Below, one piece after another: positions 11,465 through 22,697 of a stretch of DNA of 64,000 nucleotides. Within the stretch, counting starts at the first letter, position 1; the number at the start of each line of letters is the position of its first letter. This DNA comes from Siphonodentalium dalli (Eukaryota > Mollusca > Scaphopoda > Gadilida > Siphonodentaliidae): the NCBI GenBank assembly GCA_032622095.1, contig CP136062.1, forward strand, positions 137,408,351 through 137,472,350. Reading direction: 5' to 3'. The position numbers were made by a program, and so were the translations under genes. A model generated the notes under the pieces. The model made no database searches. It had not been told where the DNA came from and worked only from the letters and a program-made list of their open reading frames with translations.

Positions 11465-12662
11465 CCAGTTTCGTATGCTACACGTTAGATACAGAACTTC
11501 TAAACGGTTTGACTATGTACGCGTAGGCCAAAACGATCACGTGAATCATGTGACATCAGTCGACAATTGCAACACAAGTTGCAAGTTACGCGTATATACG
11601 TAAGACTGGACCTGGCTAAATATTAATGTGCAGAAGTTAGGTATATATCCGCGTCTCCTTATGCATGGAGATTATTAATCGTGTTGTGTTATGATATAAC
11701 AGTGTCCAGGAAATCCACATATGTCATTGCTAATGCTTTAAAGGGGAGGGTCCCTATATCATAATCGGATTTTTCTTTCGCAAAGGGGATGGTGGGCACC
11801 AAAAAAACCGGAATGTCTTGTTGGCGCTTAATGTCCGTAAATTGTTTCTTACCCCCCCCCCCCCCCCCATGGACAACTCTACTAAAGTATCACAATGACC
11901 TCATAATCACAGGCTCTCAATGTAGTAAATACGTGTATATATCAGTACCAAGTTTCAAAAATAATTGACCAGGAAATGACCTTGTGCAAGTCGCCTGTTG
12001 TAAATTATGTACGCTAAAATTATGTACGTCGTGAAAGAAAAAGATGAAAAGGGGGATAATGACCACACTACAGTCCGACCGGGCTTATGGTCGCCGAGAC
12101 TCAGGTTCTCATGCTGGTTAATGCAAGTTTTTTTTTTTTATAAATTGACTGGAACATATCGGAATACAAGCTCGGACAAAGTTGTGTATACGGACGGACA
12201 TGTTGTATTCAGTATACTCCTATACAACTTTGTTGCGGGGGGGGGGGTATACTAACAACACTTATCATATAACCCGGCTCATAAGATTAGTGCAGTCATG
12301 TCGATGTCAATGCCGGAACTTTATTATTATGTTAATTAGAATATAATTATGACATTCGATTTGTGTTGGGTTATTTAGTGCTGACTGCGAGATAAACGTG
12401 GCTTACACTTAAGTGTTGTTGAACAATTTTGTCTTCATGAAAAGACAAATTTAAAATGGAACTATATCTTTTCTTAAAGGTTTCTTTAAGTCCACTTTGG
12501 TTGTGATAATGAAATCAGTATTATCATATTAACCTCAGCAGTTTCGATATCGTATTTCTCTAAAATTGATTATGTGATAAAATGGATCTCAAATTCGTCG
12601 CTATTTTATACGAAATATATTATCTTCGTCCACTAAATTCGATTCGAGTTTAGTGTACTCGG
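11465..12662. other. Intergenic; no gene recognised
   Basis: No coding signal is supported. A C-homopolymer lies at about 11,851-11,867, a T-run at 12,128-12,139, and a G-run at 12,237-12,247. Confidence 0.5.
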
Positions 12663-12815
12663 TTAACCCGTTACCCAACAAAACGGCAAAAAACGACCAA
12701 ATAAAGCTTCAACAGCCTAAAATATCTTCGGTCTGTCTCAATAACACCATACAAATATGGATATCATTGGAACCGGTTTATTGACCACATTGTGATGGCT
12801 ACAGTTATGCCCTGT

Positions 12816-12884
12816 GCCAATGCATTCTCTTATATATGCGAGTCGACCATAGGTCGCCTCGCATATATAAGAGAATGCATTGGC
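12816..12884 (-). repeat. 69-bp hairpin (copy 2, first)
   Basis: Same 27-bp arms and CGACC/GGTCG apical stem as the reference hairpin, with the mismatch in the same position. Confidence 0.95.
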
Positions 12885-12992
12885 CTAATAATTTTTTCTT
12901 ACATTCTTTAACAATTTTATAATTTTTTCTTACATTTTTTAGAATATTTTTCTACATTCTTTGACAATTTTATCATTTTTAATATGTGTTAA

Positions 12993-13061
12993 GCCAATGC
13001 ATTCTCTTATATATGCGAGGCGACCTATGGTCGACTCGCATATATAAGAGAATGCATTGGC
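12993..13061 (-). repeat. 69-bp hairpin (copy 2, second)
   Basis: Mirror-image partner within the same MITE, with apical GCGACCTATGGTCGA. Confidence 0.95.
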
Positions 13062-13553
13062 ACAGGGCCGTTCTGTTGGGTAAAGGGTTAATAACTGTCA
13101 TATGCTTGCGATTCATTAGAGATCCTCTAGTTTTACATACCTGTGAAACACGGTAGAATGGTATCCATCAGTGCACCCCGCATCGTGGTGGTTGTTTTTC
13201 TGAATATGCGATTCATTCTCATGCCAAACAGATTTCAGCATAAGAAGCTTATCACTGAGACCAATCGACAGAAGAGGTAACTCATCTATCAAACTTAACA
13301 TCATCCAAACTATAAGACCATGATCGTACCAATTATTCATTTGATCACGGAAAATCGATCAAGTAGTATCATTAGGAAAATAAGAAGATTTTCTTCTCGT
13401 TCTCGGATATTTGAGATTTGTGTGAATTTAGTTTTAGATTGTACATTTTAATGTGTGGGCAATCTTGGTTGAAGAAGGGATTGTAGAAGGGATATTGGTC
13501 TGTAAAGATAGTCATTCACCACGCTTGTACCTCTGGCAAATTCTGTGATTTAG

Positions 13554-14863
13554 AGGGGTACTGTACACCAAATTTGGCCATTTATGGGACCATCTCATAT
13601 TATACTCAACAGAATATATGTATTTTTAGACTCACAACTTCAATGTTCTCTCATTTTATAGAATATGGATTAACCTTAATATCCAAATCATATATACATG
13701 AGTAGTACAATCCACATAAAACAATTTTGGATAACCACTGTCTTGGTTTACATGTGATATTGACCCCATTAACCCTCTTAATAATGCCGACTATGTCAGT
13801 GTCTACCAGTCGAATGCAGAATTCTACACTGCGATCGCTTATCTGGCAAATTTTTACTGCAGAACTATCCCATGTATTAAACAATATCTCCTCCAATGGT
13901 ATCAGAAAACAGTTATATGCTGGTATCTCACTCATCTCATTTGCATCTTTTTCAAATTCGAGGTAATGACTAGTTGTCATTTTTTAAAGTGCATACAAAG
14001 CGTTGCGATCACCAATATACATGTTTGTACATGTCATGACATCACGAGGTACAAATCTGCGTTCTACTGGTAGACAATGATCATTTTAGTCATAATAATC
14101 TAAATTAAGTTACCAAGCACCTTCTCGTGAATTGTAACAATTTATGATAAAGAATTTCAGACTTCACATTGTTTAATCAGTATTAAAAGCAGAATGAGCA
14201 GGAGTGAGTAAAGTAACGTAAAATTAAAATTCAAATTAAAAACATTATGGATTCCCATCATCTGTTAAATCATGAACGTAACGATAAATGTGGTTGGATG
14301 ACCCAAACAAAAAAATGGACACCGTGAACTACAGAAAACCACATTCTTAGTGATTCTCTAGGATTCTCAAACAATTGGTGGGGGGGGGGGGGGTCAATGG
14401 TCAGTGGAAAAAAACTGAAGTTTTTGCTGTTTTGGGGGGGGGGGGGGGGGTACCCAAACTGAAGAAAACAGTTTTTTCCACCCTGTGTCTGAAGTTTTTT
14501 TCCGCCCTCCCCCCCCCCCTTGAAATAACGGAAATATTTGAAGAAGTGTTTTAAAGAGCGAAATAACGAAATAACGGAAATATTTGAAGAAGTGTTTTAA
14601 AGAGCGTGTTGTAATTTCTCATACAAATCGCCGTTATTTAGTAAAGGTACATTCTTTATAGAGTTATTACCCTTCATATAAAATCACTAAAACAGATAAA
14701 GATCACATATCAAAACCTATGTTATCCTCCGTAGGACCAGATATCGTTTATAATCTACACTCGTGCGCATTAGGTGCCAAATTCATTCATTTGTTGCATA
14801 TATTATGATGAGTATAAAAGGAGATGATCCCCAAAATGGCCAGATTTAGTGTACAGTTACCCT
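13554..14863. mobile_element. TIR element with AGGGGTACTGTACACCAAAT ends, about 1.3 kb
   Basis: The left end is AGGGGTACTGTACACCAAAT at 13554. The right end read inversely is AGGGTAACTGTACACTAAAT, ending at 14863 with TTAA at 14864-14867. A related 583-bp element lies at 50646-51228, and a solo end sits near 31,140. TTAA targets and AGGG termini are compatible with Kolobok- or piggyBac-type elements, but no transposase is recognised. The 109-codon ORF on minus at 13,980-13,651 has no recognisable domain. The interior has G-runs (14,381 and 14,434) and two GAAATAACGGAAATATTTGA units (14,520-14,610). Confidence 0.65.
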
Positions 14864-15469
14864 TTAACGACAGCGGTAGGTTCAGTTTCCAAGCTCATTG
14901 ACGCTTTCTATACTGAATACTAATTGACGAGTAGTTTCCTTAAGAAATGTTCGAAAAATTTGACCTTTGGTTTATAATTGTCCTTCATCGCGACCAAATG
15001 CGTTTATGTCGATGATCGAAGTCAACGCAAGAAAACATACCCAATCCCCGACTGCGTCGCCTCTGACTAGATTTATCGTGTTATTCTAACAAGCACGGCC
15101 AACAATTCTTCGTGAGTTTGTTCAAATCATTGTTCTTTTGATAGGTAACAGTGGTTTGTCTACATGTGAAAAAAACATCAGCAATCAATAATTCACTGGA
15201 ATGAATACATGGGACAGACAGAGGATGAGGTTGGTAAATGTGCATAACTGAACACATAACGATACACATGCAAATATGGAAAAACTTTTATTAAAAATCT
15301 AAAAAGTTCATTTGTTTTACAAATAATAAATATATCACTATCAACGATCGATGCCTAATTTATATGACAAGTTGAACTATTTGTATGTGTTATGAGCTCG
15401 AAAATAATTTAACCAAAAATAGGAAACAATTCATGAAGGTTTACAATGTCTGATATTAAGATTTTAAAT

Positions 15470-15553
15470 GCAACAAGCCATATTTCCGACTAAATCCTGA
15501 AAAGTTACCCATAATTCTGCTGTGTTTAAGGAGTCGATTAATTAGAGCATTAC
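15470..15553 (+). repeat. 90-bp dispersed repeat (copy 1)
   Basis: The sequence around CAACAAGCCATATTTCCGAC through AATTAGAGCATTACTG also occurs at 29,720-29,808 (plus), 54,204-54,290 (minus) and 63,902-64,000 (minus, running off the edge). It is absent from the paralogous site near 25,962, so it was inserted after the segmental duplication or lost from the other copy. Confidence 0.75.
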
Positions 15554-15658
15554 TGCATAGCCGCGGTTACATAATTTCGAAAGATATACTTCAACGTATA
15601 TACGAAAGTTAACAATTTCACGACGGGAGCTGCGCTGTTTCAGCATTAAAGATCCCGT

Positions 15659-15726
15659 GCCAGTGCACTCTCTTATATATGTGAGTCTCCCACAGGGAGC
15701 ACGCATATATAAGATAATGCACTGGT
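15659..15726 (+). repeat. Hairpin, CTCCC/GGGAG variant
   Basis: The arms begin GCCAGTGCACTCTC and end ATAATGCACTGG, with apical TCTCCCACAGGGAGC. Besides the apical change, the outer arm shows a paired change relative to the reference (CAATGCAT to CAGTGCAC on one side, matched by GTGCACTG on the other). Confidence 0.9.
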
Positions 15727-15753
15727 TTACAATGTCATGGTAATTATTGTTAG

Positions 15754-15822
15754 GCCGATGTATTCTCTTATATATGCGAGGCTCCCTATGGGAGACTCGC
15801 ATATATAAGAGAATGCATTGGC
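15754..15822 (+). repeat. Hairpin, CTCCC/GGGAG variant (mirror)
   Basis: Apical GCTCCCTATGGGAGA between the usual arms. One outer arm carries CGATGTATTC, leaving some unpaired positions. Confidence 0.9.
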
Positions 15823-16029
15823 ACAGGGTTTTCGCAAAATTTCAGGACGCTCAAGTCATTGAAGGGTTAATCATTTCAGATGAGACATAGTTTGGCAATG
15901 GGCGACATTGTAAAGGTACGTTCACACAATAGTATTGTAAGTTTCCACGGTATATTTTGGAGGCATTTCGTCGTAGAAAACTATACGATGCCAGAATATG
16001 AACGGAAACATGCATATATAATGCATATG

Positions 16030-18219
16030 TAGGATAGGATAGGATAATTTATTTACAATATACATGATGCAATGGCAGAAATACATAATAAGGTAAAGCA
16101 GTATATTGTCGGGGGTAGCCTATAGCCCCATCGGGCTGTCTTCCTGCTACCCCCTAAAACAGGTATCAGTATAAATAATAGAATAGATGCTTGTATCCAT
16201 ATCCACGCACACGTACAGACTATAATCATATATAAAACTTTGTAGAATCCAGTACTTAGGGCATAACAAAAACAAGTATGTGTGTGGTTGTGAGTCAATC
16301 CAGACGAGTTATAACATCGAAAATGTATTATCTCTCCATATGAATGTTTTGAACTGTTCAGGTTTTCTAAACATATGACAGTTTCCGTTCCAGTTCCAGT
16401 TCCATGGGTTTATTAGGAACAAAACAGTTAGTTTTGTGTTGCTACAACGGATTCAGGCGAGAGATAACACCATTTTTTGTTCGGTAAACACAATGAGGAT
16501 CTATATAAGATCGCCGGGAAGTCTCTTTGTTGAGTGAGGTTCTGGGATAATTCAGATTAACAATATTACATATATATGTAATGTTCTATGTATGTCTAGC
16601 GGTATAGGGTCAGAGCCACGTTAGAGTAATCATAATAATATACATGTACGATGGCATCTATGGTGTATCATGTATGGTAGTGTATGGGCATGCTAGGAAC
16701 AAGAATGCGATGTGTGTCCACTTGCGGGTACGTTGTGAAGAACATTATTCGAGTAGAGTTAGGATTATGTATCGCGTATGACTATTAATGTTCGTTGTAT
16801 TATAGAGCACAATCGGGACATCCTTTGTTTTTACAGCGTACATTTTCTGGGTAATTTCTCAGCATGGCTATCTGTAAGCGCTTCTTCAATGTGTGCCTGC
16901 TTTGGCAAGAAGTATAGACTTTTTCCATATTATTCCATGTTGTGGGGGAAGGCGTGGTGGGGTAGGTTTCCTGACCAGTCAGTTCTAGGAAGTTCCAACA
17001 GTACGGGATTCGGGTGTCTTGGGGTTGATTTTGCTCGTTTGTTGTACATCATTCCAAAAGACGCAGGCAGACGGTTATAACACCAGTCATGCATGAAAAT
17101 TGAGGAATTGAGGGTGTGTAAGTCATATATATTTAAGATATTCTCTCTTTTAAAGAGTGGATCTGTGTGACTCCTGTACTTCTTATTGCATATTATACGC
17201 AATGCTCGTTTTTGTAATAGGAATATTTTCTTGACTTCCGGAACATGACCCCATATTTGGATACCATAAACTAAGTGGCTTTGAATCAGAGCATAGTACA
17301 ATGTTTTCAATGCTTTACTTGGGAAAAAGTTTTTCACCTTATTGATGCAGTAGATTGCATGTGATATTTTGGAGCAGATTACGGATATGTGCTATTTGAA
17401 TGTCAAGTTCTCATCAATGTGGATACCTAAGAATTTTGTCGAGGATTCACGCCCAAGATTTCCTATTCGGTTCAATTCAATGTTATTTAGCTTTAATTTC
17501 AAAGTATTCCATTTTTTGTCATTGTTTTGTGGGTGTAAAAGCATATAATTGCTTTTATTAATATTAATTGAAAGTTTATTGCAGCAGCACCAATCGGATA
17601 CATCGGCTAATTCATTGTTGACGTAACTTTGTACTAGTTCGCCATCTTTACCGCTTGTGAACAGTGTGGTGTCATCGGCATACGATAAAATGTCCATTGT
17701 TGTAGAATTTACCATATCATTCACGTATATTAAAAAAATAATCGGCCCAAGAATTGAGCCTTGGGGTACCCCACAGGAGGTATTCATTAGGCTAGAGGTA
17801 CTTCCACTATATTCGACGTATTGCATCCTCTCATTCAAATAACTATGGAACCATGACATTGCTACACCCCTGATGCCATAGTGGTCAAGTTTCGATATAA
17901 GTATGTTGTGGTCGATCGTATCGAATGCTTTAGATAAATCAATAAATACAGCTAAGGTGGAATCCCGTGACGGTGTATCATTATTTTTAACGACATGATC
18001 TAGAAGGTGCATTATCGGATGAAATGTTGAGTGATTTGGTCTGAATCCATATTGGTGTTTATACAAGATTTCTTGTTTATTTAGAAAATCTACTAGTCGT
18101 TTTTGCATAATATTTTCAAGCAGTTTAGAGAACGATGGCAGGATACTGATTGGGCGATAGTTTGTTATTTCCTTAGAGTTATTTATTTTAGGAATGGGGA
18201 CTACTTTGGAAATTTTCAC
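16030..18219 (-). mobile_element. 5'-truncated non-LTR retrotransposon (LINE)
   Basis: The insertion is delimited precisely by comparison with the paralogous empty site near 26,430: copy 1 is interrupted after GCATATGTA and resumes at CAGCTAACTA. The 3' end lies at low coordinates and finishes in a short (TATCC) tail repeated three times. The reverse transcriptase is on the minus strand, followed by about 900 nt of 3' UTR. No clear target duplication is seen; a few bases of the target appear lost. Confidence 0.85.
16930..18219 (-). pseudogene. LINE reverse transcriptase, C-terminal two thirds
   Basis: One frame runs from the truncated 5' edge at 18219 to the stop at 16930, broken only by one TAG at 17394-17392 (after DENLTFK). 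RT motifs appear in order: VPIPK and NYRPISILPSFSKLLE, motif A FIDLSKAFDTIDHNIL, motif B GVPQGSILGPIIFLIYVND, motif C YADDTTLF, then a conserved region ending in STKFLGIHID. The downstream part (KALKTLYYALIQSHLVYGI, ALRIICNK) is the usual C-terminal extension of CR1/Jockey-like LINEs. The endonuclease is absent through truncation. A single stop and no visible frameshift suggest a fairly recent insertion. Confidence 0.9.
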
Positions 18220-19263
18220 AGCTAACTATACGTCAGAAGTAAAATATCTGTACATGTACATGTAGTTCCACATGATTATAGTGATGTTACCGAAATTTTC
18301 CTGTAAATATAACATGCAATTCTATCACAAGAACCAATCATACATATATTTGAAGGTAAGTGGCAGTAGTACCGTTACACGTAGAACTATAGAAATTGTA
18401 CTCCTCGTGTCGTTAGCTTCGGTAAAGATGCATTTATAGCATGTTTCCTGTCACATTCTCGCATCATATGGGTTTCTACGACGTAATATTAAGATGTTAA
18501 GGTGAAACAGCAGACGACAGATAAATAAAAATACAGAAGAAACTCCATTTATTGAGGGATATGTTTAGGTGTGTTGAACTTATTATCTGAACATTCTCAA
18601 TGATACCAATGATACTTCAGTATAGAAAGGCTTAAAGACACATAATTCTAATTAAGGCTCATAAATTACTATTTCCTTGGCTTCGGGGGTAAAAAATATT
18701 TGATTCGAGTCGATGATCCTACCCATCAAAGCTCAGATTTATCAGATATCGATTATAAAAATGTTATTTTTCACAAGCTGGAATATTTGGCGGCCGAAGA
18801 GATATTTGACTGACCGACCGATATACTCTCGATACCAAAATTGCGTTGAAAGAAATGTTGATATACATGTATAATACGTTTTGGGATATTTTATAAAAAC
18901 TAGAGTTGACATGGTTAGCATTATTTTTTGGTACTTAATCGATTCTGATAACTGAAACGTTATTTGAAGAAATGTTGTTGTTGGAAATTGATGATACGGG
19001 GAACCATCGAATCGGACTGTGTACCTTTAAACAAGTCACCCCAAACTGAACGAAGACATGTGACATATGGAATGATAAGAAACGAATGTCAACTCGAATT
19101 CGCGATCTCATCGGCCCTAATTTACGATCTGTAAAATCGGCCATAAAAAAAATAAAAAAATAAAAATGTTTTTGTTTTTAGATTTCTTTTTGGTTGGAAT
19201 TGTTTTTGGGTTGGAATTTTTTTTTGGTAAGCTTAAGCATGCTATAGCGAATTTAAAAACAAA

Positions 19264-19575
19264 CTGGATAAAACCTTAGGGGCATGTTATAACTCAAAAC
19301 TATCACCAAATATTCATAGTAATAATTTTGATGCCCATGAAAAACGTAAAATTCCCTGGCACTAAACCTACAAAATAAGTCTGTTAAAGAATATAAGAAC
19401 AAATTATTAAAATTGTAAAAACTTGTAAAAAATAATAACAAATGATGAAAAATTGTTAGGCCAATGCATTCTCTTATATATGTGAGGCCACCTATGGTCG
19501 ACTCGCATATATAAGAGAATGCATTGGCACAGGGTATATGGGTTGATACAAAAATCGGACCTGGCACTGAAAGGG
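19264..19575 (+). mobile_element. Single-hairpin MITE (subfamily 2) in duplication copy 1
   Basis: The sequence begins near ATGTTATAACTCAAAACTAT and ends GGCACTGAAAGGG-TTAA at 19575. It contains one 69-bp hairpin (19460-19528) next to an A-rich spacer. Further copies lie at 27,433-27,725 and 41,541-41,809. Confidence 0.65.
19460..19528 (+). repeat. 69-bp hairpin
   Basis: Right-type orientation with apical GCCACCTATGGTCGA. One substitution (GCGACC to GCCACC) weakens the apical stem. Confidence 0.9.
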
Positions 19576-20277
19576 TTAAACAAGTCACCCCAAACTGCAC
19601 GAAGATATGTGACACATATGGAATGATAAGAAACGATTGTCAACTCGAATAATTCGCAATCTCGTCTTTCAATGCTGATGGCATAATTGCTGATATGTGT
19701 ATATGCTTTAATTAAGTAAATATACTCAGATAATTAACTACAAATATCGTGTGAAGGTGACCGAAGGTGACATAATTGCGAGGGAAGTGGGACATATTCT
19801 GACCTATATGTGCCTATAATGCGAATACCAAGACGAACAGTGCCACTATTTATTTGTGTTTGATTTCGCGCATCTAACTCAAGTGTAGCCTTTGAACACC
19901 TTGACATTTTCTTTACTAAATTATGCACTGCCGAGTAGTTTCTTTATGAAACGTTCAGATAATAAGATCAACAAACAGCGAATTGAACATATAATGTGAA
20001 CATTTCTCACCAAAGCAATGAACATTAGTATATGGACCCTTTCTGCACTTTTTTTAAATCTATTCATCTGTCTGCTGTCTGCTCATATTTCATGAACACC
20101 CCTCCATATGAGTAATAAATCATTTCAATATATACGTTCATAATTAACTGATGGGAGAATGAATTTAAGTTAGTTAACGAAGGGTTGAAGGCTGCGGCAG
20201 CCGTATAAGGATTAACTAACAATCGTCGAATACATAATATCATGAAACCGTTGTCGTAAATATGGAGTTGCGCACAA

Positions 20278-20280
<3 letters not shown>

Positions 20281-20325
<45 letters not shown>
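20281..20325. repeat. (TA)n microsatellite
   Basis: Uninterrupted TA dinucleotides over about 45 bp. It lies just right of the end of duplication copy 1. Confidence 0.95.
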
Positions 20326-20328
<3 letters not shown>

Positions 20329-22354
20329 AAGGTATGTGGCACGGGCTCAGTGGAATAAATCACTTCTTTCTTTCACCGTCCTTCAAGTTGATGCACATTA
20401 AATGTCAGTCACCCCCCCCCCCGTGCTTGCCTTGAGGGCTGATTGAAATGCTACCCCGAGGAGTCATTTTAGCATACCGATGCTGGTAAATAAATTAAGA
20501 AATTACCATTAAATAAATAAACAAAGGTTAAACAAACATATTTCTTTCAAAACGGTGGTAAGTGTTTTCTCCTGTGGTGTGCCTAATTGACAGTATAAGC
20601 TATCTGCACAGTACAAAAGTTACTCTCCATTGTAGATCCATAACTCCGTGCACAATGCTTTGAAGCCACTGACAATCCGAGCCAAAAACAATATCCAACA
20701 CAAACACCTTGTAAAAAGTTATACGTTATACTATGCAGATAATTAGTTATCAGACATATCTGACTAGCTTATCTTTAAGATTCTGATTTTTAGTTTAAAG
20801 GTTTCATACATTAATGTGGGTGCAGAGGAGACCAGGTACAAGCTATAGAACTTCTAGGAGCCCATCTCCCTTTACTTTAGTTCCAAGACCTCACTCGTGA
20901 GGGAGTCACATTCGACATTCGGCCACCCATGGCTAGAATCGAACGTGTTTACAGGACCAGTAGGATCGATAGTGTTAGATGCTGATCATGGCCAACAATA
21001 TCCGGAAACGATCGCCTAAATAAGGAGCTTAAAGTCGGGATTGACAAACCAGATTTCTTGAAGAATTGATCGATTTGATCTTTTGTTGTCTTTGGGGTGC
21101 AATCAACAAACGTCGATAAACCGCGAGGAGACAATCGGATCAAAGTAAGAACGCGACAAAAGTTGTTCATGCGATGGCATAATTCGAAAGTCCGTTTTGA
21201 TCATCGAAAATTAACTACATTAGCATGCATATCTTAACCCTTTATGTACTTAATACTCATTGACAATTAGTTCCCCTTGGAAATGTTCAGATAATAAGTC
21301 GTTTTGTTTGACCTTTAGTAGACATCTTTCGCACAATGAACAGGGTTCTACGTCACTAGAGTTTGTGCTCTTTCTATTCGTTGTCGTTTAACCCTATCCG
21401 TTGTTACGATTACGGTTTTGGATTTTCAAACAAAACTCACAGATAGTGATAAGCTCGCGATCGTTTCTCAACTCCTCAATGTGAGAGAATATTAACTCTG
21501 ATTATATGTCCTTAAATTGAGATCGCCAGCTGGCCTTAATATTTATCTTATATATAGTGGCAATCAAACAATTCGTCGTCGTGAAATACGAGAATTTTGC
21601 AAAAAACAAAGCGCTTAGCTATGACCTGACAACAACATAATTGAGTACACAATAATGACGACACGAATACCCGTAATCACCTTACTGCGAGTGACAAGCA
21701 CGATAGTCTCACAAACGGGCATGTAGTCGTCATTTCTGAGAAAATGTTTTTGAACCGTCCGAAAAAAGCACGACTTCAAATAGATATTCGTAATAATTAT
21801 ATGTCGTCGTTCATTATACGAAAGGTGTGCTTCTTATATAAACATTTCCCACCAATGAATATGAATTTTTTTTGCACGTTTACTATCAATTCGTCTTGCT
21901 GTTGTCTGCTCTTATATCATTAAAGGTACTCAATCCGATCAGGCGCTCCTAAATTACTATTTCTTTGGCTTCGGGGGTAAAAAATATTTGATTCGAGTCG
22001 ATGAACCCACCAATCAAAGCTCAGAGTGATTAGATATCGATGTTTGAAGTTTGCTATTTATATTGTTTGTGGGCCAGAAGCACGAGGTCAAACGGACGGT
22101 CTTGCAGATAAAGATGGATAACTCTAAAATCAAGTGGTAATAATAATGATTAGTACCTTTAATACAACACCCCTCCATATGAATAATAGACCATTCCAAT
22201 GTATACAATTTTAACTGCATGCTGAGTGGATCCAGGGTTTTAACCCTATGTATAGTGATTGTTCTCCTTCGGCATTTGATCAGAAATGTGTCGAATTCAC
22301 ACTGAAAGCGACGTGTAAACTTCAAGCTGAAGCAGCCCTCAAAATACGATGCGG
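20326..22354. other. Intergenic; repeat fragments only
   Basis: No gene is supported. A piece at 21,255-21,310 carries the dispersed word GTTCAGATAATAAG. A piece at 21,945-22,060 matches 18,655-18,760 and 26,825-26,940 (GGCTTCGGGGGTAAAAAATA), and a reverse-orientation relative lies near 1,930-2,000. Confidence 0.5.
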
Positions 22355-22457
22355 ACATTGCAGAATGAGGTCCCCAGAGGTTGAACATAGTGACGCCACC
22401 CCGCACAGCGGGCTGGCGTCGCTAAATTAAGAATCTGGGGGACCTCATTCTGATCAA
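22355..22457. repeat. GC-rich hairpin element, copy 1
   Basis: Outer arms CAGAATGAGGTCCCCAGA and TCTGGGGGACCTCATTCTG pair. Inside, GTGACGCCA pairs with TGGCGTCGC around CCCGC/GCGGG. It stands out from its AT-rich surroundings. Confidence 0.75.
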
Positions 22458-22584
22458 GATTCGTCTTCTTAGAAATATTCGTTTTCTATTTTAGTTTTTA
22501 GTTTCTCTATATCCCCAAATTGGCAGACGAAACAATGCATAATCGAGGTGTCCAATATCTATAGGTGCCCTTCACCATTTTGGA

Positions 22585-22697
22585 ATATTGCAGATGAGGC
22601 CACGAATAATCCATATAGGATGAATTTGGTGACGCTAGCCCGCTGTGTTGCGATAGCGTCACTAAATATACCCTCTGGGACCTCATTCTGCATGCAA
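22585..22697. repeat. GC-rich hairpin element, copy 2
   Basis: A diverged relative of the element at 22,355. It has GGTGACGCTAGCCCGC, then GATAGCGTCACTAAAT and the shared end TCTGGGACCTCATTCTG. The left outer arm is degraded. Confidence 0.65.

Larger units (their letters stand above)
12667..13087 (-). mobile_element. piggyBac-like MITE with paired hairpins (copy 2, inverted, 421 bp)
   Basis: TTAA flanks at 12663-12666 and 13088-13091 bound the CCCGTTACCCAACA ... TGTTGGGTAAAGGG termini. It is in the opposite orientation to copies 1 and 3. Hairpins lie at 12816-12884 and 12993-13061. The spacer is shorter than in the other copies, explaining the smaller size. Confidence 0.85.
15650..15866 (+). 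mobile_element. Hairpin-pair MITE, subfamily with CTCCC apical stem
   Basis: TTAA at 15646-15649 and 15867-15870 encloses two hairpins (15659-15726 and 15754-15822) with only about 27 bp between them. The right end, GAAGGG-TTAA, resembles the CCCTTT terminus of the 457-bp MITEs, but the left end does not match it well. The apical stems are CTCCC/GGGAG rather than CGACC/GGTCG. Confidence 0.65.
14978..20216 (+). repeat. Segmental direct duplication, copy 1
   Basis: The segment matches 25,492-28,981 in the same order and orientation, from GTCCTTCATCGCGACCAAAT to GGCAGCCGTATAAGGATTA, with scattered substitutions and short indels. Copy 1 alone carries a LINE (16030-18219) and a copy of the 90-bp dispersed repeat (about 15,470-15,553). 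Both copies carry the same hairpin MITEs, so those insertions predate the duplication. Confidence 0.9.
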
